Shown here one piece after another: positions 57,212 through 64,000 of a DNA stretch of 64,000 bases. Source of the stretch: Humulus lupulus (taxonomy: Eukaryota; Streptophyta; Magnoliopsida; Rosales; Cannabaceae); contig NC_084793.1 in the NCBI RefSeq assembly GCF_963169125.1, positions 45,317,578-45,381,577 of the forward strand, read 5' to 3'. The position numbers were made by a program, and so were the translations under genes. How positions within the stretch are numbered: the stretch's first letter is position 1; the number at the start of each line of letters is the position of its first letter. The notes beneath the pieces were generated by a model. That model ran no database searches, was not told where the DNA came from, and saw only the letters and a program-made list of their open reading frames with translations.

Positions 57212-57214
57212 CTA
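57206..57214 (-). promoter_or_regulatory. Leaky-type stop context UAG CAA UUA in element B
   Basis: On the minus strand TAG CAA TTA ends gag-protease and is followed in frame by QLICFLKKNQ and RT. The nine bases are identical to element A at the homologous position, although the codon before the stop is the only nearby difference-free one and the sequences after it diverge. Readthrough is inferred, not shown. Confidence 0.6.
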
Positions 57215-60200
57215 TTTTCTCTCATCTGGGAGGTGTTTCCCGACCTTCACCTTTCTCAAGGGTTCAGCTTCCTCGAGCTGAATTTCTTCGAGCTCCTCTA
57301 GAGGTTCGAGGTCAACTTTCTCCTCAATCCTCGGATCAATCTCCTCGTCGATTTCTAAGACCATTCCATCTTTATTTTTTATGATAACGAGTGCCTGAGC
57401 GCTCGTTTGCTTCTTTCTCAAAGAGATGCTATAGCACTCTCTCCCTGCCAGTTGGTCCTCTTTTAATGTCCCGACTCCGCTAGGGGTCGGGAACTTAAGG
57501 GCCAGATGCCTTACTGATGAAACTGCCCCCAGCCCGACCAGGGCGGGTCTCCCGAGCAGCACATTGTAGGCAGATGGCAAGTCTACCACCACGAACTCCA
57601 TTATCTTGGTCTCCGAGACTGGATAGTCTCCCAAGGTCACGGGGAGCTCAATGGATCCCACGCAGGCAGTTCCTTCTCCTGAAAAGCCGTACAAAGTAGT
57701 TGCACATACCTTCAGGTCGCGAAGGGAGAGTCCCATTTTCTCGAGGGTTGCTTTGTAAAGAATATTGACTGAGCTCCCATTATCTATGAGAACTCGGTGG
57801 ACTCTTTTGTTGGCGAGCTGAAGAGTAATAACCAGCGGATCATGATGTGGGAACTGAACATGGGAGGCGTCCTCCTCAGTGAAGGTTATGGGTTGTGTTT
57901 CAATCCTCTGGCTTTTAGGTGCCCTAGGTTCGGGTTCATAAGGAGACCCGTCCCCTGTCTTAAGCTCGTTAACATATCTCTTTTGGGCATTCCTGCCCCC
58001 TCCTGCGAGATGAGGCCCTCCCGAGATGGTTATTACGTCCTCTCCATCTATTGGTGGGGGTCTGTCTTCTTCCCGAGATCGGGAATTATTGTTTTGTGTC
58101 GTCGGAGGCGCGGCTACTCTCTGGCTCACGGTAGTCTGTCCAGTACTCTGGTTTTTGACATACTGCCGGAAGTAACCTCTCGAGATCAACCCTTCGATCT
58201 CGTCCTTCAGTTGTCGACATTCATCAGTTGTGTGTCCGGTGTCTCTGTGGAACCGGCAATACTTACTGGAATCCCTCTTGGATTTTTGATTTCTCATTGG
58301 GTCCGGACGCCTGAAGGGGACCTGGTTTTCATTAGCCAGGTATATGTTTTCCCGAGACTCGTTGAGCTCGGTGTGCACTTTATACACGGAGAAATACCTC
58401 TCTCCTTTCTTTTTCTTTCCTCCCTCAGCTTCGGGATTATTTCCTTCGTTCTTTTTCCTCTTGGAGGGATTCTCCGAGGTCGGCTGTGGAGCTGCTGGGT
58501 CAGCCGAGGTTGAGGCAGAGTTGATGTTTATCGTTGTAGTTTCAGTCTGCGAGGTCGCTTTGAACGTTGACCTCGCCTCCTCTACATTGACAAATATCTG
58601 CGCACGTCTGTTAAACTCGGTTATCGACCTCACCGGTTTCTCTTGCATGTCATCCCAAAGGGCACTTCCGGGTAAAACACCAGCTCGGATGGCCATTAGG
58701 TGTCCACTGTCATCCACGTCCTGAGCTCGGGCGACTTCCAGATTAAATCTTGTCAGGTAGCTTTTCAGTGTTTCGCCCGGCTGTTGTCAGACGTTAGTTA
58801 GGGTGGATGCCTCTGGTCTGACTCCCATCATAGCTCGGAACTGCTTCTTAAAGTCTCTAGACAACTGCTCCCACGAAGTTATTGAGTGTCTTTTATATTT
58901 TTCGAACCAACTTTTGGCAGGTCCTGCCAATGATGTTGGAAACAACATGCACCTGAGCTCGTAACCCACGTTACTGGCTCTCATAATAGTGTTGAACGTA
59001 CTCAGGTGACTACATGGGTCGGTTTTTCCTTCGAACGTTGGGACATGAGGAATCCGGAACCCTTGAGGAAATTGAGTGTTGGAAATATGGGGAGCAAACG
59101 GCTCAAGCTCCTCATCAGAGTCCTCATATCGACCTAATCCTCGTTCATTCTTCAAAAGCCTAAAGGCTTTTTCGAGCTGATCGATTCTTTCTTGGACTGG
59201 GTCAGTAGGAAGTACTGTCTGGAATTGACGGTCATTGATCGTGATTCCAGGCTCACGTCTCCGCGAGGGATATCTACGCCTATTCAAGCGATCCCTCAGG
59301 TCCGGATTTGTTTGATCTCCCTTCCCCCTACTCTGATTCAGATGATTTCGCAGGTCGGGACGATTCTTGTGACTTCCAGTATTTTTACGACCTCGGTCAT
59401 GTTTGCTGACGGACCTGGTCTCTCCGGATTCGTCACTGGTGAGACTCATTGCTCGGTTGTTTCGCGATGGATTATTTCCACGTCGCCTCGTCTCCGCGGT
59501 GCGAGACCGAGACATTTGTCTTCTCTCAGATGGAGTGCCTCTCTGCTCCTGGAAAGTCTCCCTGTTTCCTTGTCCATCCCCTGCACGCCCTTGATCCTGA
59601 TCTCGAACAGGTTGAGCATTTCTGCGAGGTGGCGAAGGATATCTTATGGGTGACGGAGGGAACCGTATAGGCGACGGTGGCTGCCACCCTTGTCACGGCC
59701 TAGAGGGTCCAGAATTTTCCCGAGATGGGTCAGTCGCGTTCGGTGCTCTCCCAGGTACCTGAGTACGAGCCTCTGCAGGGGTTCGGTTATTCTCAGTTCC
59801 CACAGGCACTTCCACAGGCGGGTTAGGCGGGACCCGAGCTCGGGTACTCCTCTGGGGCCTAGGAGGAGCAGATGGCTCTGCTGGCGCCGAGGGTTGAGTC
59901 AGCCTTCTTGTGGCAGCATCCTTTCGCGGACGCCCACGGGGCCTCCGGGGAGGAACATGCACGTCCCTTGGAGGAGGGACTTGGTTCTCGCGCGGAGGCG
60001 GGGGCTGAGCCACCTGCGCCTCTGCGGCTATCCTAGTCAACTCCTCATTCCGTTTGTTGGCCTCTGCCAACAGCTGTTTCAACTGCTGGTTTTCCAGTTC
60101 TACAATAGGAACGTAACGCTCAGGATTGTAGTACATATCCTCATCCCTTGGTGGAGGCGGTGGTCCCCGGGAATCAGAAGACCCACTAATCTCCTCAACG

Positions 60201-60277
60201 TCCGGGTTCTCCATTGGTTGTTTTCCAGGACGTCTTGGGTAATTTTCTTCAGGGGTGTTCTGATTGTTTGTGGCCAT
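57212..60277 (-). pseudogene. Element B gag-protease (two nonsense codons)
   Basis: The ATG at 60277 follows the primer site. One frame continues to the UAG at 57214-57212, broken only by TGA at 59695-59693 and TGA at 58789-58787. Both are CGA (Arg) in element A, as expected for CpG deamination. It has the Pro/Arg-rich N-terminus, the capsid-type domain (FEGKTDPCSHL, FKKQFRAMMG), a basic linker, the CX2HX4HX4C knuckle (YCRFHRDTGHTTDEC) and the DNGSS protease motif. The order and length match A. Roles as for A: particle assembly, RNA packaging and polyprotein processing. Confidence 0.9.
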
Positions 60278-60307
60278 GATTTTCTCAGGGATGAATGCTT
60301 AAGGCTC

Positions 60308-60325
60308 TCAATGAAAGCACCAAAC
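60308..60325 (-). promoter_or_regulatory. Candidate primer binding site of element B
   Basis: Minus strand tttggtgctttcattgag region directly following the 5' LTR end. Same sequence as in element A. Confidence 0.6.
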
Positions 60326-61123
60326 TGTTGACGCCGTTTTTCGTCAAACAGTGAAAGAAGAGCACGTAAACAATAACTGAAAATGGCCAATTGAAATAAA
60401 ACAATGTAAACACACGATTTTTACGTGGTTCAGCAGTTAAATCTGCCTAGTCCACGAGTCTTTGTTATTAAACTCAAGATTATCTCTAGGAATTCTTCAA
60501 GAATGAATTCTCCAGAGTTTTCTCTCAAGGATCAGAATTTCGGTCCTTTACAATGGTGCATGGCCTCTCTATTTATAGAGAAGGCTAAAGAATACTATCC
60601 CACATATTTTGGGTAGTTACTCTTTTTGTATAAATAAAATTAATGGCCTTAAATGCCTATAATCTGATATAAAAGGAAACGTCCCCTGAAGACCAGGGGC
60701 GTATAACTGACCAAATAATATCCCATGATTCTAGGGGATTTACAATAATAAATGAGGATTACATCTCATATTTATAACACTTTTAGATATTCAAGGTGGT
60801 TATCACGTATCTCTAAGGCTTTAGCCTCCCAGGTTTCCCGTCACCTTTCGAGCTGGAGACATCTTCCGAGGTCACATGGCTTTCGAGATCGTATGTGCGT
60901 CGAGCTCAGGACCCCTGACCCGAGGTCATCCCTGGAGATGAATGTGTTCCCGGAGCTATCTTTCGAGATCATGAATACTTCGAGGTCACCATACTCGAGG
61001 TCGTCTATATCCTGCAAGCTCGACATACAATCCTGGAGCATGTTTCCAACCTTATGAGTCCACTTATTTGCGAATCCAACTTTCGAGGTCATAATTTGCA
61101 TAGCTCGAAATCTGGGTGTAACA
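60326..61123 (-). repeat. Element B 5' LTR (right end in the window)
   Basis: tgttgacgccg...gggtgtaaca, 798 bp, one base shorter than its partner (agggg(a)cgta). Followed by target duplication gatga. Confidence 0.95.
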
Positions 61124-61128
61124 GATGA

Positions 61129-61996
61129 TAATATGGAACTTCTTGGAAATTATAATGGCAAGGCATTCGTCTCTTTAACTTTTAATAATGGTAATGTTTG
61201 CATTTTAAATTTTGAAGTCAAAACAAACCACTTCTTTAGTTAAGGTTATATGAATGAACAATAATAAAATTTAATAAAAAACTGTTATTATTGGTTCCAT
61301 CTGAAACACAAAAGTTTGAAAGATTTTATACCAGATAATATAACAAAATTGAGAGTTCAATCTCTGTCTCAAAATTGATATCTTAAAATTTCTTATTTTT
61401 TAATTTTTTTGACATGGTAAACGTGTAGTATGAAGGATTTGTCCTTCAATTGTACATCACTTTGGTGGCCCCCACAGAAGAATATGAAAATGTTAGATTT
61501 GCACCCAAATCCATTGATTTGCCAGTGTATCCCACAAAATTAGGTACACCATGAAGAGTAAATATATTCCTGACATTGAGTAAAAACCCTTGTTATTTTT
61601 TGTTAAGTCCACCCACTACTACAATAGCCTCCTAATGTATTGATATGTGCTACGAATTGGAACAGTACAAGGTAAGGTGGCAAATGAACTACTCCAAAAA
61701 AAAAATTTAAAAATTTCTAAAAAAAAATCTCATCTTCAATAAGTTGTGACCTAGCCAAAATCTAATTTTTGTCTTCCTAATAAAAAATATAGCTCATTAT
61801 CGTACTCTGACCACTTCAACACCGCCCTATAGTAGTCCTAAAACTCCATGTTGTAGACTAATTTATAATTTACAATAACATAGTTACAACATCTAACTTA
61901 AAGCAAGGACTTAACAAACAACAATAAGATTACCAAGTATTTCTAATTACCTCAATATTAAAAAAGTAATCGTCCCGAGGTAGATAATATGTGTGG
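61129..61996. other. AT-rich intergenic DNA, no gene recognised
   Basis: The natural continuation of the locus split by element B. No coding region or repeat of note. Confidence 0.55.
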
Positions 61997-62464
61997 TTAT
62001 CCCCTTCCATTATCCAAGGACACCTCATGGCCGACAATGTTATTTACTCTTTGCTCTAGGTATTCTTGGTATCGATTTATAGGCTCCTCCATCAGGTGGT
62101 GGATCACTTGCGAAAGTCGTTCATAATCTATCTTCCACTCCTCATATGAGTACACTGCATCATGGATCAATTCTTGTAGCTTGTTCGTCTTCTCACCAAG
62201 CTTTGCCTCCAACTGCAATATCTTCTCTTTGACCGACTTGTTGTGTTCCTCCAATAGGTGCTTGTCCTGGTTGATTGAGAAAATCTCGTGCTCCTTCTCA
62301 TGTAATGTCTTCTTTAGATTATTAATGTATCCGATTGGGTCAGGTGGGAGGGTTGTGAGTCTGTACTCACTTGAATGTTTCAAATCTGGGAGATATGCTT
62401 CTCCCCATCGTAAGTCGGCTACCACCTTCACATTGCACGAATTGACAGTAGAGTAAGAATCCAT
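61997..62464 (-). CDS. Hypothetical coiled-coil protein, 155 residues
   Basis: I do not recognise a family. The frame opens at the ATG at 62464 (MDSYSTVNSC) and ends at 61997. After an N-terminal segment with LRWGEAYLPDL and LPPDPIGYI, residues about 50-125 are a Lys/Glu/Leu heptad-like helix (NLKKTLHEKEHEIFSINQDK, KEKILQLEAKLGEKTNKLQEL). A possible intron acceptor (ttgcAG) lies 9 nt upstream of the ATG, with a donor-like gag|GTAGTT about 100 bp further up, so there may be an upstream exon. The nearest neighbour is divergent, at 63283. Could be a real small gene or a fragment of a transposon-borne gene. Confidence 0.4.
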   Translation of the reverse strand: MDSYSTVNSCNVKVVADLRWGEAYLPDLKHSSEYRLTTLPPDPIGYINNLKKTLHEKEHEIFSINQDKHLLEEHNKSVKEKILQLEAKLGEKTNKLQELIHDAVYSYEEWKIDYERLSQVIHHLMEEPINRYQEYLEQRVNNIVGHEVSLDNGRG

Positions 62465-63282
62465 AACTAATTCCTGCAACCAAAACAAAAAAAAAAATAT
62501 TGATATTTAGTTCCGAAATTAAATTCTTTTTATCAAGTGAGAAATGTTCAATAAAGGGTCTACTCCAACTACCTGCTCTATATCTTGTAATGATGAATCT
62601 GATGACACATCTCAATTAGATCCATTATGTGGGCCCTTGTGTACTATTGAACTTCTTCTTATAGCACACGAAACTTGTAAAGGGGGAGAAAGATACAACA
62701 CATAGAACCATATTAGTTTATTGGCTGGGTGGACCCAACTATGTCTGCCTCCATGTGGTGTTATTGAGAATTTAGTTTAATGATGGAAGAGAAGAGATTT
62801 AACGGCCATTTTTATATATATTGGGTCCATAAAGGCAGCCTTTTATATAAGAAAAAAAAACTTAACGGTGTGCTAATTACTTTAACTGTACATATTAAAA
62901 GTTAAATGCCAATCAACGTTTGACTCACTCCCATAACGGGTTACGTGTTTCAGAATTTTTTTGTCAAGTAATGTCATACCTTATGGAAGTAAGTAAGACA
63001 TACGGACAAGTCAACATGTTAAATATTCAAGTAACTGACTTATTACCTGTGTGTTATCACCTAATTCAGATCATATGCAATCTGTAGTGCCTTGTTTACT
63101 GATAAATCAAATATCACTACCAAGTATAACTTGTACACACGTTACCATATACTAGCATGCACTACATCAACTCCGTAGGCCACAAGTTATATATATATAT
63201 ACGTGTAGCCCTTGTGTTATGCTCACCTTTTATCTGAATCATATTACCCTCTCCTCTTTTCAATTTTAGTTTTCTATCTACC
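62465..63282. other. Intergenic region between two divergent small ORFs
   Basis: AT-rich; candidate shared promoter region. A TATA-like run (ttatatatatatatac, about 63188-63203) lies about 80 bp before the + strand ATG, followed by a C/T-rich leader. Confidence 0.4.
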
Positions 63283-63639
63283 ATGGATCATACACCCCGT
63301 GGAGATGGTAATGTATTTGGGTGCCCATACTTTGATGAATTACGACTTGAGCAAATGGAATACATCAACTACATATTGTTGGAGAACTTAAGGTTGGCAA
63401 CCGAGCGGAGTGAGTTGGAGAATATGTACAACGCCACAAACATGCAGTACTCTACGCTAAATTCAGAGATACATGGGCTAGAAATGGCTTTAGGGGTGAT
63501 GCAGAAGAAGTCCATGGAAATGGCAAGTGAATGGAGAAAAGACCTCCAAGCCATGGTTGCCACGATCGAGGAGCTCCGTACCGGGTGCATGGCAAAGAAC
63601 ACAACTATTGTCCCAAGTCAGAAGCCACCCATGCAGTAG
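63283..63639 (+). CDS. Hypothetical coiled-coil protein, 118 residues
   Basis: Family not recognised. The ATG at 63283 sits in a good plant context (accATGGa), about 80 bp after a TATA-like run, with a CT-rich leader. The protein starts MDHTPRGDGNVFGCPYFDEL, then is predicted mostly helical (residues about 22-95: Leu/Glu/Met-rich, ENLRLATERSELENMYN, IHGLEMALGVMQKKSMEMA), ending in a short Pro-containing tail. Promoter, start context and frame suggest a genuine small gene, but nothing indicates its function. It resembles its divergent neighbour only in being coiled-coil. Confidence 0.45.
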   Translation: MDHTPRGDGNVFGCPYFDELRLEQMEYINYILLENLRLATERSELENMYNATNMQYSTLNSEIHGLEMALGVMQKKSMEMASEWRKDLQAMVATIEELRTGCMAKNTTIVPSQKPPMQ

Positions 63640-64000
63640 TTACATATTTATAATTTTATACTACGTACGTTGTAGTGCTGTGTATGTGTTATATTTGATT
63701 TTGGGTCCATGGCTCGAACAACCACACTAGTAGAATGTTCTTTTTGGGTTTGCAACTCCTAGTGTTGCTGGTCTGTTTTAATGAGTTCAGAAGACTCTTT
63801 TCCTTGATGTGTAAGACCATTGCAACCCTTGTCCATGGTCAATGTTTACTTCTTCCAATATATGATGTCATGTAACTACTATAAGTATTTAATGTGACTG
63901 TTTGTTATGAAGAATCAAGTTTTTTTTTTTTCATGTTTACTTACTCAAAATAGCATCTAACACAATTTATATAAATTACTTAGAATACATTTTTCAACTT
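63640..64000. other. Noncoding end of the window
   Basis: Probable 3' flank of the small gene. AT-rich with a run of T near 63920. No gene recognised. Confidence 0.5.

Larger units (their letters stand above)
48352..61123 (-). mobile_element. Element B: complete Ty3 Tat-lineage retrotransposon, reverse orientation
   Basis: 12.8 kb between LTRs of 799 and 798 bp, with target duplication GATGA on both sides (48347-48351 and 61124-61128). Same architecture as element A but on the minus strand, with clearly diverged LTRs and antisense gene, so a related subfamily rather than a copy of A. By eye the two LTRs differ by about six substitutions and one single-base gap, fewer than in A, hence a younger insertion. 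The coding regions keep full length, with scattered nonsense codons. Confidence 0.93.

Overview
This is nuclear DNA from a flowering plant, most likely a eudicot (the order is not certain; Rosales would fit). The evidence is two intron-typical plant housekeeping genes, a plant RanGAP with a WPP domain and a chloroplast CSP41a. They sit in a sea of plant LTR retrotransposons of the Ty3 (Tekay and Tat lineages), Ty1/copia and Cassandra/TRIM types.

Layout. 1-14475 is an old retrotransposon nest. It holds an LTR-like fragment with 111-bp tandem repeats, a 5'-truncated Tekay chromovirus (RT, RNase H, integrase, chromodomain) whose integrase is interrupted by a rearranged Cassandra TRIM carrying 5S-rRNA-like sequence, its 4.4-kb LTR (5509-9880), a reversed copia LTR, and a decayed copia pol with its LTR. 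14476-27013 is a complete Tat/Retand-type Ty3 element ('element A', + orientation, TSD ATTTC). 27019-35400 is AT-rich intergenic DNA with a 1.9-kb solo LTR (TSD ATGCT), a MITE, a solo LTR related to element A, a pyrimidine tract and TAACTGGTTACC repeats. 35500-40912 is the genic island: RANGAP1 on + and CSP41A on -, convergent. 41766-44120 is a 5'-truncated copia in reverse. 44574-48040 is a multi-exon ULP1 (C48) protease-like gene with three lesions. 48352-61123 is a second complete Tat element ('element B', - orientation, TSD GATGA), related to A but diverged. The last 2.9 kb holds two small divergent coiled-coil ORFs of unknown function.

The most interesting system is shared by elements A and B. 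Sense: gag-protease is followed in the same frame by UAG CAA UUA and then RT, RNase H, archaeal-type RNase H and integrase. That is the tobamovirus-type leaky stop context, and it is kept in both copies while other stops differ. Antisense: between pol and the 3' LTR lies an opposite-strand gene with its own TATA box, a 5'UTR intron and three coding introns at matching positions in both copies. It encodes a protein with a domain resembling 'putative gypsy type transposon' (PF04195) and a coiled-coil tail. A 68-bp tandem repeat separates the converging sense and antisense genes. Both copies carry disabling lesions, mostly C-to-T stops, and A lacks about 180 bp of integrase, so neither looks autonomous now.
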